Below, in pieces: positions 43,120-51,931 of a stretch of DNA of 64,000 nucleotides. A program made the translations under genes and the position numbers. The notes under the pieces were generated by a model. That model saw only the letters and a program-made list of their open reading frames with translations, made no database searches and was not told the DNA's origin. The stretch's first letter is position 1. Each line of letters begins with the position of its first letter. This DNA comes from Paenibacillus caseinilyticus (GTDB lineage: Bacteria; Bacillota; Bacilli; Paenibacillales; NBRC-103111), in the NCBI RefSeq assembly GCF_027533645.1, contig NZ_JAQAGY010000011.1, positions 62,001 through 126,000 on the forward strand. Reading direction: 5' to 3'.

Positions 43120-43940
43120 ACATCAGACTGATCCTGACCTATGTCATTCTGGCTGCCGCCTTGCTGGCCAGTCTGTATCCCGCGCTATGGATTCTGCTCT
43201 CCTCGTTCAAGACAGGGACCAGCCTGTACAGCGAGACACTGCTGCCGCAGGGCCTGACCCTGGATCATTACCGGGAGCTGCTGTCTGGACGCAAATACGA
43301 TTATCTGCTCTGGTTCCGGAACACGCTGAAGGTCGCTATCTTCTCTACCCTGTTCGGTACGTTCCTCACGCTGCTCGGCTCGTATGCGGTGGCCCGCTTC
43401 CGGTTCGTGGGGCGGCGCTATGGCCTCATGGGGATCCTCGTGCTGAACATGTTTCCGGGCTTCATGTCTATGATCGCCATCTACGTGCTCCTCCTGCAGC
43501 TCAATCTGCTGAACAGCCACTGGGCGCTTATCCTGGTCTACAGCTCGGGATCCTTCCTCTCCAACGTGTTCGTAGCCAAGGGCTTCTATGACACCATTCC
43601 CCGGACTCTGGACGAGGCGGCCCGAATCGACGGAGCGACGAACTGGCAGATCTTCGCCCGCATCATGCTTCCCCTGTCGAAGCCGATGCTCACCTATGTA
43701 AGCCTGGTGATCTTCAACGGGGCGTGGGTCGACTTCATCTTCGCCAAGCTGATCCTGCGCACCGGGGACAAGACGACGCTGGCCATCGGGCTCTATGACA
43801 TGGTAAGCCGCTTCAACTCCACCGATTTCACGGTCTTCGCGGCCGGCGCGGTACTGCTCGCCGTCCCGGTTATGATCCTGTTTATCTGGCTGCAGCGGTT
43901 CCTGGTGGACGGCCTGACCGCCGGTGCGGCCAAGGGATAG
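43116..43940 (+). CDS. MalG-type maltodextrin ABC permease
   Basis: A 274-residue permease with six helices. ILTYVILAAALLASLYPALW opens the protein, GTFLTLLGSYAVARFRF lies in the middle, and the EAA loop is TLDEAARIDGATNWQIFARI with MLPLSKP following. It overlaps the MalF stop by four bases (ATGA). The operon has no ATPase gene; a shared MsmX-type ATPase encoded elsewhere usually serves such systems in Bacillota. Confidence 0.9.
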   Translation: MNIRLILTYVILAAALLASLYPALWILLSSFKTGTSLYSETLLPQGLTLDHYRELLSGRKYDYLLWFRNTLKVAIFSTLFGTFLTLLGSYAVARFRFVGRRYGLMGILVLNMFPGFMSMIAIYVLLLQLNLLNSHWALILVYSSGSFLSNVFVAKGFYDTIPRTLDEAARIDGATNWQIFARIMLPLSKPMLTYVSLVIFNGAWVDFIFAKLILRTGDKTTLAIGLYDMVSRFNSTDFTVFAAGAVLLAVPVMILFIWLQRFLVDGLTAGAAKG

Positions 43941-43985
43941 ACCGGATGGGACGGTCCTGATAAGAAAAAAAGGAGAGAACCTGCT

Positions 43986-45773
43986 ATGAATCTGGAAGCA
44001 ATCTATCATATTGACGATATCCCTTATGCCTTCGCCGTGCGTTCCGACGCTATCAAGGTGCGCATCCGCGCCAAGCGCGGCGAGGTGGCCAGAGCGAGGG
44101 TGCTGCATTCGGACCGCTATGTCCCGTACGGACATGAGGTGCCGCTTGAGCTGGAGCTTGCAGCCTCGACGGGCGCACACGATTACTTCGAGGGACTTAT
44201 CGAGACAATGACGTTCCGAGTGCGCTACCTATTCCTGCTGGAGGACGCTGAGGGCCAAGCGTTGTGGTATGGTGAACGCGGGGCGTCCGTGCACCGGGAT
44301 AAGGCCGGGCTGTTCCAATTCCCTTACCTCAACCCATCGAATGTGCACGAGGTGCCGGACTGGATCCACGATGCGGTTGTATACCAGATCTTCCCCGAGC
44401 GCTTCTGCAACGGAGATACCTCCAACGATCCCGCGCAGACGGAAGCCTGGTCGCCGGAGGCCCGTCCCCGTCCCGACTCGTGGTACGGCGGCGATCTGGC
44501 CGGCATTCGGCAGAAGCTTCCTTATCTGCACGACCTCGGCGTCAATCTGATCTACCTGACTCCGGTCTTCCTGTCCCCTTCGACGCACAAGTATGATATT
44601 TCCGATTATCTCCAGGTCGACCCGCAGTTCGGTGATATGGAGCTGCTGCGGACCCTGGTGGCCGAAGCGCACGCGCTAGGCATCCGGGTGATGCTCGATG
44701 CGGTGTTCAATCATTCAAGCAATGAGTTCTTCGCGTTCCGCGATCTAGTCGAGAAAGGTGAGAATTCCAGCTACCGTCAGTGGTATTACGCCGACCGGTT
44801 CCCGGTTACCGAGGAGCCTGAGGCGAACTATCTCACCTTCGCGACGGGAATCAAGACGATGCCCAAGCTCCGCGCATCCGATGCCGGACTGGCTCAATAC
44901 CTGCTGGAGGTGGCGGCCTATTGGATCCGGGAGACCGGCATCGACGGCTGGCGCCTCGACGTAGCCAACGAGGTCGATATGGGGTTCTGGCGCGGGTTCC
45001 GGCAGACGGTCAAAGCGGTGAAGCCGGATGCGCTGATTATCGGCGAGATTATGCATCACGCGGGGCCGTGGCTGCGCGGCGACCAATTCGACGGCGTGAT
45101 GAATTATGTGCTTCGCGAAGCGCTCGTCGATTTCTTCGCGAAGCAGGCCATCGGGGTGCGCGAGTTCTCTTCCCGGCTGGCCCTGAACCGGATGATGCAC
45201 AGCGATGCCGCCAACCAGGCGATGTTCAACTTGATCGGCAGCCACGATACCGACCGGTTCCTGACGTTGTGCGAGCGTCACGGACTGGGCTGGAATGACA
45301 AGTTGTACGCCGTGGAACGACTGCGTCTTGCCATCTTCTTCCTGATGACCTATACCGGTATGCCGATGATCTACTATGGCGACGAAGTGGGCATGAGGGG
45401 CGGCTATGATCCTGACTGCCGGCGGCCGATGGTCTGGGAGGAGGAGGCGCAGGACCGGGAGCTGTTCGGCTTCTTCCGCACCATGATCGCGCTGCGCCGG
45501 CGCCACCGCGCATTGCGGCGGGGTACATTCCGCAGCTGGCTCGAAGAGGAGGCGCTCGGGGTGCTGGGCTACATCCGCGACGACGGCACGGACCTGGTCC
45601 TGGCAGTGATGAACCACAGCCCGAACCCGGTGGAGCTGGAGCTCGATCTGCCAGCCGGAAGGCTGGACGGTGGGAAGCTGACCGATGCCCTGTCGGGAGC
45701 GGTATATGCTCCCGCGGCGCGGCAGGTGCTGACGCTGCCGCCCTTCGGCTGCGTGCTGCTGGTCGAGACGTGA
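43986..45773 (+). CDS. GH13 neopullulanase/cyclomaltodextrinase-type hydrolase
   Basis: A 595-residue intracellular enzyme with AAAGGAGAG upstream. An N-terminal immunoglobulin-like CBM34 domain (IYHIDDIPYAFAVRSDAIKV) is followed by the GH13 barrel. All four catalytic motifs are intact: DAVFNHSS near 237, GWRLDVANEVD near 320 (nucleophile Asp), IIGEIMHHA near 352 (acid Glu), and LIGSHDTDR near 418. Other hallmarks: YQIFPERFCNGD, DSWYGGDLAGI, GMPMIYYGDEVGMRGGYDPD. No signal peptide. It cleaves imported maltodextrins, cyclodextrins or pullulan fragments to maltose/panose. Last gene of the operon, with a strong terminator at 45833. Confidence 0.92.
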   Translation: MNLEAIYHIDDIPYAFAVRSDAIKVRIRAKRGEVARARVLHSDRYVPYGHEVPLELELAASTGAHDYFEGLIETMTFRVRYLFLLEDAEGQALWYGERGASVHRDKAGLFQFPYLNPSNVHEVPDWIHDAVVYQIFPERFCNGDTSNDPAQTEAWSPEARPRPDSWYGGDLAGIRQKLPYLHDLGVNLIYLTPVFLSPSTHKYDISDYLQVDPQFGDMELLRTLVAEAHALGIRVMLDAVFNHSSNEFFAFRDLVEKGENSSYRQWYYADRFPVTEEPEANYLTFATGIKTMPKLRASDAGLAQYLLEVAAYWIRETGIDGWRLDVANEVDMGFWRGFRQTVKAVKPDALIIGEIMHHAGPWLRGDQFDGVMNYVLREALVDFFAKQAIGVREFSSRLALNRMMHSDAANQAMFNLIGSHDTDRFLTLCERHGLGWNDKLYAVERLRLAIFFLMTYTGMPMIYYGDEVGMRGGYDPDCRRPMVWEEEAQDRELFGFFRTMIALRRRHRALRRGTFRSWLEEEALGVLGYIRDDGTDLVLAVMNHSPNPVELELDLPAGRLDGGKLTDALSGAVYAPAARQVLTLPPFGCVLLVET

Positions 45774-45832
45774 GAAAGTCGCATGACGTGGTAGGTGATG
45801 GCCTCATCGACATCGGCATAATGAAAAAAAAT

Positions 45833-45861
45833 AAAACCGGCATGGATTCTATGCCGGTTTT
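45833..45861. terminator. Bidirectional terminator between GH13 and LLM genes
   Basis: AAAACCGGCAT (45833-45843) and ATGCCGGTTTT (45851-45861), perfect 11-base stem with A run and T run on either side, between convergent genes. Confidence 0.85.
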
Positions 45862-45910
45862 ATTGGACTTCTCTGTTGGCGGCTCCGTAGTCCCTTCCAC
45901 CATACGATGA

Positions 45911-47239
45911 TCACTCCGCTAAAAGATTTTCGCGCAGTGTCTCACCGGGATAGAAAGTCCGGTATCGTCCCCGCCTTTGTAACTCCGGCACGACCAGATC
46001 AACGAATTCCTCGAAGCACCCTGGTGTATTGGTGGCAATGAGCATAAATCCATCCGCACCGCCCTCATCCATAAAATGCTCCATCTGGTCGGCAATGTCC
46101 GCCGGGGTTCCTACCGCAATCGGCATGCCCATGCCCTGGGCATAGTACAGAGCAGCCTCACGAATTGTCACGGGCTCTCCACCCTTTAAGTAAATGACAG
46201 ATTCAAACAATCCCTGGATACCGGGAACCTCGATATTCTGGATGTACTCATCCGGACTATACTTGGAGAAATCGAGTCCAAAGTGCCCCGATATCCAGGC
46301 TAATGCCGCTTCCAGAGGAATGTTGGCCTTAAGACGCTCATATTTCTCTTCTGCTTCTCCGCGGGTCAGCCCTACCACGGTTTGCAATCCGAAAATCCGA
46401 ACGATCGAATTTTCGGGACGCCCAAATTTGGCAAGGCGTGCGTTAATATCGTCTGTGTACTGTCTCATCCGCTCCGCTGTCGGATGTACAGCGAATATAG
46501 CCTCCGCATATTGGACTGCAAAGTCCCTTCCCCGGTCGGACGATCCCGCCTGCCAGAACACGGGACGACCTTGAGGAGATGGCGCGCAGAAATGCCTTCC
46601 CCTGCTTTTGAAATACTTCCCTTCGAATTCAACGACTTTCACTTTATTCGGGTCAGCGAATACACCACTCTCTTTATCTGCGATGATGGCATCCGGCTCC
46701 CACGAATCCCAGAGCTGGCAGCACAGATCCACGTATTCCTCCATCCGTTCATAGCGGTCGGCCCGTACGGTCATATCCTGACCGTAGGCATCCCATTCAC
46801 TTTTGGAATAAGAGCTAACAATATTCCAGGCAACCCGGCCGTTTGATAAATGATCGAGACTCGATAACCTGCGAGCCATCGAATAGGGGTGCTCGAAGGC
46901 AGTAGACAGCGTAACACCGACGCCAAGCTTTTCAGTTGCAGTGGTAATGATCGGTACGATCGTCGATGGCTCGTGCGTCGGGCATTGGACACCGTATTTG
47001 ACGCATGCGTCTGAGCTTTCCTGGTAGGTGTTGTAGGGGGCCAGCTCATCGGCGATAAACATCGCGTCGAATAATCCACGCTCCATCGTCCGAGCCATAT
47101 GCTGCCAATATGCCGGCTTCTGCCAGTCCCAATTCACTTTGTCCTTCGGATGGCGCCACATCCCGATAGCATGGCTGTTTACTCCATGTTGAATAAAACC
47201 AAGCAAGTGAGCCTTCTTTTTAGATGGGTTAGCGCTCAT
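45911..47239 (-). CDS. LLM-class flavin-dependent monooxygenase (NtaA/SnaA/DszA group)
   Basis: A 442-residue luciferase-like two-component monooxygenase that needs FMNH2 from a partner reductase. Family hallmarks: AHLLGFIQHGVNSHAIGMWR, PAYWQHMARTMERGLFDAMF, IADELAPYN, THEPSTIVPIITTATEKLGV, GVTLSTAFEHPYSMARRLSS, LDHLSNGRVAWNIVSSYSK, HFCAPSPQGRPVFWQAGSSD and RGRDFAV. The group oxidises nitrilotriacetate, dibenzothiophene sulfone, alkyl sulfides and related compounds; the substrate here is not known. It is the last gene of an operon with a sodium:solute symporter and a small membrane protein, which suggests uptake followed by oxidation of the same compound. Confidence 0.87.
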   Translation of the reverse strand: MSANPSKKKAHLLGFIQHGVNSHAIGMWRHPKDKVNWDWQKPAYWQHMARTMERGLFDAMFIADELAPYNTYQESSDACVKYGVQCPTHEPSTIVPIITTATEKLGVGVTLSTAFEHPYSMARRLSSLDHLSNGRVAWNIVSSYSKSEWDAYGQDMTVRADRYERMEEYVDLCCQLWDSWEPDAIIADKESGVFADPNKVKVVEFEGKYFKSRGRHFCAPSPQGRPVFWQAGSSDRGRDFAVQYAEAIFAVHPTAERMRQYTDDINARLAKFGRPENSIVRIFGLQTVVGLTRGEAEEKYERLKANIPLEAALAWISGHFGLDFSKYSPDEYIQNIEVPGIQGLFESVIYLKGGEPVTIREAALYYAQGMGMPIAVGTPADIADQMEHFMDEGGADGFMLIATNTPGCFEEFVDLVVPELQRRGRYRTFYPGETLRENLLAE

Positions 47240-47306
47240 ATCTACAGATCTCCTTCGTTGGTTCCCTGGATAGGGTGACTGTTATTCTTTGAAACGAGTG
47301 TAATTC

Positions 47307-47624
47307 TTACTGTGATCTATGTTTAAATTCGATTGAGAAAGCAAGAATGACTGCTATAGCAGAGCCAATCGCGATGAACGGAACATAATTCCACAGCACC
47401 GCCGATTTGCCCAAGGCAAAGAGAATGACGCTTGACGCAGCAATGCTGATGAACGCTTTCCAGCTGAACCACTTCTCATTCTGCCATTCCGTTCCTTCGC
47501 TTGCCGCCATCGTATGAGAAGCGTTCCTTTCTTGACTTACTAGACGAAAGGACCGCCATACATAACCAAGGTAAACGAGGCTGACGATAACCGAGATCAT
47601 GGAGGCTGCGATTACGTATCCCAT
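47307..47624 (-). CDS. Small membrane protein between symporter and LLM genes
   Basis: A 105-residue protein with three likely transmembrane helices (YVIAASMISVIVSLVYLGYV; FISIAASSVILFALG; YVPFIAIGSAIAVILAFSIE) and a charged loop SQERNASHTMAASEGTEWQN. Its ribosome site AGGGAGGTG overlaps the end of the symporter gene, so translation is probably coupled. I do not recognise the family. By position it may be a small accessory subunit of the symporter. Confidence 0.75.
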   Translation of the reverse strand: MGYVIAASMISVIVSLVYLGYVWRSFRLVSQERNASHTMAASEGTEWQNEKWFSWKAFISIAASSVILFALGKSAVLWNYVPFIAIGSAIAVILAFSIEFKHRSQ

Positions 47625-47630
47625 ATCGAT

Positions 47631-49166
47631 TTACACCTCCCTGCCTGCAGACTTTTTGGGTATGTAAGCATGCCCTGCTTGATTTGACACAGCATGCTCT
47701 GCAAGCTCATCGTTAAGTTGATTCGTATGTTTCAGCACATTAAAATCAAACGGCTTTTCCTTGGACAATAGACTCCATACCACCGGCACAATAGCGCTGA
47801 CACCGAAAATGACGAGTGTGCCAACCAGCTCATCGTACGCAATGCGCACGGGAAGCCCGATCGCGGTGCTGAGCACGATCCCCCAGAGAAACCCTTTGCT
47901 TGTCAGCTTGGTCCAATATATCGCCAGAATGAGCGGGATAAGCAGCGAGGTCTTGATGGCATAAGTCGTCAGTACAAGGCTGACAAAATTCAGGCCCGAC
48001 ATGACGATTGCTCCTGCCACAACCGCGCAGGCGACGATGCTGAGCTTCGTAACCGCAAACAGCTTTTTCTCCGACAGACGCGGCCAGAGCGGCCTGACAA
48101 TATCCACGGCCACAAGGGACGATAAAGCCGAGAAGGCACCGTCGATTGTCGAGTAGCAAGCGTTTAGTACGAGCAAGGCATACAAAATCACAATGATCAG
48201 AGGCAGGCCCAAATGAGAAATCAGGTAAGGACCTACTGCCGTGACATCGCCGCCGATGTCCTCCAGTTTAAGGCCGATACCAAGCGCAACCAACCCAATC
48301 AGTCCGAGCGCGATCGGAATCGGATAGAACCAGGCTCCGCTCCAGATGAAGGTTCTTTTCACGTAATTCGGCTTAATGGCCCATACCTTCTGCCAGAACG
48401 TCTGATCCGCTACGGTGGAGGCAAGGAGACCGAGTGCCAGCGTAACGCCGAAGCCTGCCGCGGCTTCAGGGCGGAAGATCGACAGCAGTTCCGGATCCTG
48501 CTTCTTCAGGGAGTCGAACACTACCCCTGGTCCGCCGACCTTATAGAGCACATACAAGGCAACAATGGCAGCAGGTACTGTAATCAGCAGTGTGTTGATG
48601 GTAGCCGTTATCGCGGACGTCCAGATTCCTCCGAAATAGGAATAGACCGTGACGACCACAATAACGATCGCAAGAATCATAATCTCCCGGATGCCGAATA
48701 TCGTCTGAACGAGCAGTACAGCCCCCTTCAGGTTAATGATGATCTCAAGGAAAATACCAAAAATCATGCCAATAATCGCGATAATAAGTGCAGGACGATT
48801 CTGAAAACGGGAACGAATAAAGTCGGTGATGGTATAGCCGTTTGGAATCACCTTCCGAAGCCGCAATGCAAAAGGAACCATCGCCATGACCGCGATGCCG
48901 TTCGGAACGGTGAACCAGAAGAGGCCGGATAACCCCCATGAATAGGCTTGACCGGACGACATCATGACCGCCATCGCCCATGTCCAGACCGCGATTACAG
49001 AACCTACCCCGAAGCCAAGGCCGATTTTTCGGTCTGCAATAATGTAGTCATGCGTAGTACGAACCAGTGACTTTCTTACCGATAAAGCTATGAATAGCAT
49101 AAACAATCCTAGTCCTGCCATGAGAATATATCCGATGTAGGGTTGAATGTGATTTGCTTGCAGCAT
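47631..49166 (-). CDS. Sodium:solute symporter (SSS family)
   Basis: About 511 residues from the ATG at 49166 (AGGGGGA upstream); the frame extends to 49199 without a ribosome site. Thirteen or so hydrophobic segments. Family hallmarks: YIIADRKIGLGFGVGSVIAV, WTWAMAVMMSSGQAYSWGLS, GLFWFTVPNGIAVMAMVPFA, NGYTITDFIRSRFQNRP and the later LNACYSTIDGAFSALSSLVA region of the sodium sites. It imports an organic solute with Na+. First gene of the operon leading to a small membrane protein and an LLM monooxygenase. A promoter with a palindrome lies at 49305-49356. Confidence 0.88.
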   Translation of the reverse strand: MLQANHIQPYIGYILMAGLGLFMLFIALSVRKSLVRTTHDYIIADRKIGLGFGVGSVIAVWTWAMAVMMSSGQAYSWGLSGLFWFTVPNGIAVMAMVPFALRLRKVIPNGYTITDFIRSRFQNRPALIIAIIGMIFGIFLEIIINLKGAVLLVQTIFGIREIMILAIVIVVVTVYSYFGGIWTSAITATINTLLITVPAAIVALYVLYKVGGPGVVFDSLKKQDPELLSIFRPEAAAGFGVTLALGLLASTVADQTFWQKVWAIKPNYVKRTFIWSGAWFYPIPIALGLIGLVALGIGLKLEDIGGDVTAVGPYLISHLGLPLIIVILYALLVLNACYSTIDGAFSALSSLVAVDIVRPLWPRLSEKKLFAVTKLSIVACAVVAGAIVMSGLNFVSLVLTTYAIKTSLLIPLILAIYWTKLTSKGFLWGIVLSTAIGLPVRIAYDELVGTLVIFGVSAIVPVVWSLLSKEKPFDFNVLKHTNQLNDELAEHAVSNQAGHAYIPKKSAGREV

Positions 49167-49304
49167 TTTGCTCCCCCTATTGCTCTTGATATGAAACACA
49201 AGCTGCCTAATAAGAAACCATTTCCTAAGAAAAAGAATAAAGTCTCCTTTAGGATCGACTCTGTCTCTGGTTAACCAGTTGACATTTTAATTAAAGTTAA
49301 CCTA

Positions 49305-49356
49305 CCAAGTTACTTGGGATTGAGTTATCTTAGCATCACACCAAAAAGGTTGTCAA
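49305..49356 (-). promoter_or_regulatory. Symporter operon promoter with palindromic operator
   Basis: Minus strand: TTGACA (49356-49351), 18-base spacer, TAAGAT (49332-49327), then the palindrome CCAAGT-A-ACTTGG (49317-49305) at about the transcription start. A second inverted repeat GGTTAAC...GTTAACC lies at about 49270-49303. A repressor likely binds here; its gene is not in the operon. Confidence 0.65.
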
Positions 49357-49460
49357 AGGTTTTATTCTAAATCAATCGCAAGCCCTTATGATCCTTCCTT
49401 CATTGCTAGTCAAATAAATCAAGGGTAGGAAAATATGGATATTTGTTGTAGAAACATAAG

Positions 49461-49495
49461 AGGAGGGCCACACCTGGTGCAGGTGTGGCCCTCCT
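49461..49495 (-). terminator. Terminator of the FAD monooxygenase gene
   Basis: AGGAGGGCCACACCT (49461-49475) and AGGTGTGGCCCTCCT (49481-49495): perfect 15-base stem, 5-base loop, 10 bases from the stop at 49505. Confidence 0.8.
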
Positions 49496-49504
49496 AATAA
49501 AAGG

Positions 49505-51010
49505 TCAAATCGAAGAAAACGAAATTTGTGTCTCCTGACTATATGCCAACGCAAAGGAAGGGATCAGCTCATCTAATCTCTCTTGTATGTGCTGCTCATC
49601 TGCATCCCCCAGTTCAGCTAACAATTGCTTCTCCTCAGGAGATCCATCCCCGGTCAATAACATGCTCAGTATATGCGGATTGATGATTTCCCTTGGCGAA
49701 AGGACCAAGGAGTTCATCATAAAATACTGCAGAAACATAGAAGGATCGTTCTCCTCGTTCGCCAGCTTCACGGCTTGTTTGACATACAAATCAATATAGC
49801 TCTGCGCAAAGGTTACGCCTTTTAACGGCTCGGCTCCCACATGCGCGACTCCGTTCCAACGCAGGTCCGCAACCGAACTCAACCACCACGCCGGTTCAAT
49901 CGCCTCTTGCATGCGCTGCAGTACTTTGCGTTCAAAGTTGGGCTCTGGGGTATGCCGCTGTTCGCTCAAACAAAGGCCCAGCATTTCGGCTTCGATCCCA
50001 GCGACGGTCATCCCCTGCCCATGGATCGGGTCAAAGTTACAAAACGCATCGCCTAATACGAGTAATCCGGACGGCCAATCTTCCATCTGCTCAAAGTGTT
50101 GACGAACCGATTCGGGTGTACGGTAGCCCCGCGGAGCGCCCACCGGCTCCAGCTCTTTGACCACTTCCGCCAGCATGGGGCTAGCTAAGGCTTGTAGTTC
50201 CTTTTCGTACTCTTCCGGGTCCGTTGAAGGATAATGTGCACCCCCGGCACTAAACAGCAGCGTTTGAGCCATGTGATCTTCGATATACCCCAGCATCCCC
50301 GTACCGATTCCTTTCGCAGGCTGTGCTTCCGAAATCATGACGCCCCATTTCTCTTTGATTCCTTGAGGCACCCGGTAATAACGCGTGCTGTAGCCAAGCG
50401 ACACCTTCAAACGTTCTGCCTCCGGCACCTCAAGCCCCATAGCCTCCAGCCATGGAATGACTTTGGAAGAACGTCCGCTCGTATCCACTACCAGGTCTGC
50501 CGCCACGGGCCGTGCTTCTTGTTTCGGTTCGATTCGTTCTTTGATATGAACCCCTGTCACCTGCCTGCCGTCCGCCGCTGTTTGCAGACCTGTCACTTGC
50601 CCTGGAAGAATACGTATATTTACAATCCTTTGTACACGCTGGCGGAGCGTCCACTCCAATAATGCCCGGCTGCTCTTTGCATTTTTTTCATTGGAGGAAA
50701 TTTCTACAGCTCCGTGTGACGTGAATAGGCTCATTTTCTCATCCTGTGTGGGGTCAGCCCCTTGAGCTAATAAATCATCGATATAGCCGGGGAAGAAACG
50801 CTCCATAATTATATTCCCGCGTGGTAGTACACGATGAGGATGAAACGATTGAGGCGTACCTGGACGAGCAGACGGCTCTTGCGGCAGCTCATCCCTTTCG
50901 GCAATGATCACTTCCTGATAATAATCAGAAAGAACGCGGGCCGCGAGCAGGCCTGCGATGCCTCCTCCGATCACAATGGCTGTTTCTTGGGGCTTTAACC
51001 GGTTATCCAT
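49505..51010 (-). CDS. FAD-dependent monooxygenase (PHBH-fold)
   Basis: About 501 residues from the ATG at 51010 (AAGGAG nine bases upstream); longer starts to 51079 lack a ribosome site. The FAD motif GGGIAGLLAARVLSDYY is at residues about 17-30, GQVTGLQTAADGRQVTGVH and DLVVDTSGRSSKVIPWLEAM form the middle, and the second FAD motif LLVLGDAFCNFDPIHGQGM contacts the cofactor. No C-terminal thioredoxin-like domain. It is like the 2-polyprenyl-6-methoxyphenol-hydroxylase-type flavoproteins annotated in Bacillota; some related enzymes inactivate aromatic antibiotics. Divergent from a TetR gene that probably represses it. Confidence 0.82.
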   Translation of the reverse strand: MDNRLKPQETAIVIGGGIAGLLAARVLSDYYQEVIIAERDELPQEPSARPGTPQSFHPHRVLPRGNIIMERFFPGYIDDLLAQGADPTQDEKMSLFTSHGAVEISSNEKNAKSSRALLEWTLRQRVQRIVNIRILPGQVTGLQTAADGRQVTGVHIKERIEPKQEARPVAADLVVDTSGRSSKVIPWLEAMGLEVPEAERLKVSLGYSTRYYRVPQGIKEKWGVMISEAQPAKGIGTGMLGYIEDHMAQTLLFSAGGAHYPSTDPEEYEKELQALASPMLAEVVKELEPVGAPRGYRTPESVRQHFEQMEDWPSGLLVLGDAFCNFDPIHGQGMTVAGIEAEMLGLCLSEQRHTPEPNFERKVLQRMQEAIEPAWWLSSVADLRWNGVAHVGAEPLKGVTFAQSYIDLYVKQAVKLANEENDPSMFLQYFMMNSLVLSPREIINPHILSMLLTGDGSPEEKQLLAELGDADEQHIQERLDELIPSFALAYSQETQISFSSI

Positions 51011-51139
51011 CTTTACCGTCTCCTTTTCCAGCTCCCTGGGAATTGTCATAGCTGCTCTGATCACTAGACTCATGTGCATTTTTTAGACATGTGTATGCTT
51101 TATTTACTGTTGTATCTTATATAGTAAGGTGTATAATTA

Positions 51140-51179
51140 CGTTAATCAATAAACAATAAAGCGGAACTGTCGATTAACG
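51140..51179. promoter_or_regulatory. Inverted repeat, likely TetR operator
   Basis: CGTTAATC (51140-51147) and GATTAACG (51172-51179), perfect eight-base arms separated by 24 bases, between divergent FAD monooxygenase and TetR genes. Confidence 0.5.
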
Positions 51180-51201
51180 ATACAGAAGCGAGGAAATGTG
51201 T

Positions 51202-51765
51202 ATGGGACCAAAAAAAAAAGAAGACCTGCGAGTCAAAAGAACTCGTATGCTGCTTTCTCAAGCTTTGCTGTCATTAATGAATCATCATTCGTTTCATGCC
51301 ATTTCCGTAAAAGAAATCTGTGAAGAAGCCATGGTTCATCGCGCTACCTTTTATACCCATTTTAATGATAAATATGATTTGCTAGCTTATTCCCTAAAGC
51401 AAATTGCTGAGGAGTTTCATTTCTCGGAAGGCAGCACGGAAGAGGTGCATTTAAAATTGTTTGCTGTCGCCATCAAATACAAAAGGTTATTCTCTCAGCT
51501 GTTGCAGGAAGAACGGGACTCATTAAGGTATGTCATCAAACAAGAAATGACCTTGGGAATAACGCAGCGTCTCCGCACAGAATCTAAAACTCAAACGATT
51601 TCCAGCTCCTCGGAGATTGTTATGGCCGCATTCGCTGGGGCTACTCTGGGCGTTGTCCATTGGTGGATCGAGAATGAGATGCCCCTTACGGGGGAAGAGG
51701 TATATCATGAGTTAAAGAAGGTGTTCGATTGGAAGCATGTCGAAGAGGCGATTGGCAAGGAATAG
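51202..51765 (+). CDS. TetR/AcrR-family transcriptional regulator
   Basis: About 187 residues from the ATG at 51202 (GAGG eight bases upstream). The HTH is LRVKRTRMLLSQALLSLMNH, then ISVKEICEEAMVHRATFYTHFNDKYDLLAY, of the same subgroup as the regulator at 1824-2405. The C-terminal domain ends VYHELKKVFDWKHVEEAIGK. It is divergent from the FAD monooxygenase with a perfect inverted repeat between them, an arrangement typical of self-repressed detoxification pairs. Ligand unknown. Confidence 0.86.
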   Translation: MGPKKKEDLRVKRTRMLLSQALLSLMNHHSFHAISVKEICEEAMVHRATFYTHFNDKYDLLAYSLKQIAEEFHFSEGSTEEVHLKLFAVAIKYKRLFSQLLQEERDSLRYVIKQEMTLGITQRLRTESKTQTISSSSEIVMAAFAGATLGVVHWWIENEMPLTGEEVYHELKKVFDWKHVEEAIGKE

Positions 51766-51819
51766 AACCGGCGCCCGCCAATGAAGTTACCCCGGTCAAG
51801 TCGACCCATATAAAATAAG

Positions 51820-51877
51820 AGCAGTTAAGCAGCCTTAGTCCGATAGAATACCGTACTAAGGCTGCTTAACTGCTTTT
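51820..51877. terminator. Long bidirectional terminator at the right-hand cluster border
   Basis: Twenty-base perfect arms (51820-51839, starting AGCAGTTAAG, and 51855-51874) around a 15-base loop, with T run on plus. It separates the TetR gene from the convergent NRPS exporter gene. Confidence 0.85.
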
Positions 51878-51931
51878 GATCTTCTCCTGATACCGATAAC
51901 TAACAGCCACTCTGCTGGCTGCCCATTCGAA

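Noticed and set aside
43185..44180. Open frame of 331 codons on the minus strand
   Set aside because: Shadow of the malG and GH13 genes in a GC-rich stretch, without start context or recognisable domains.
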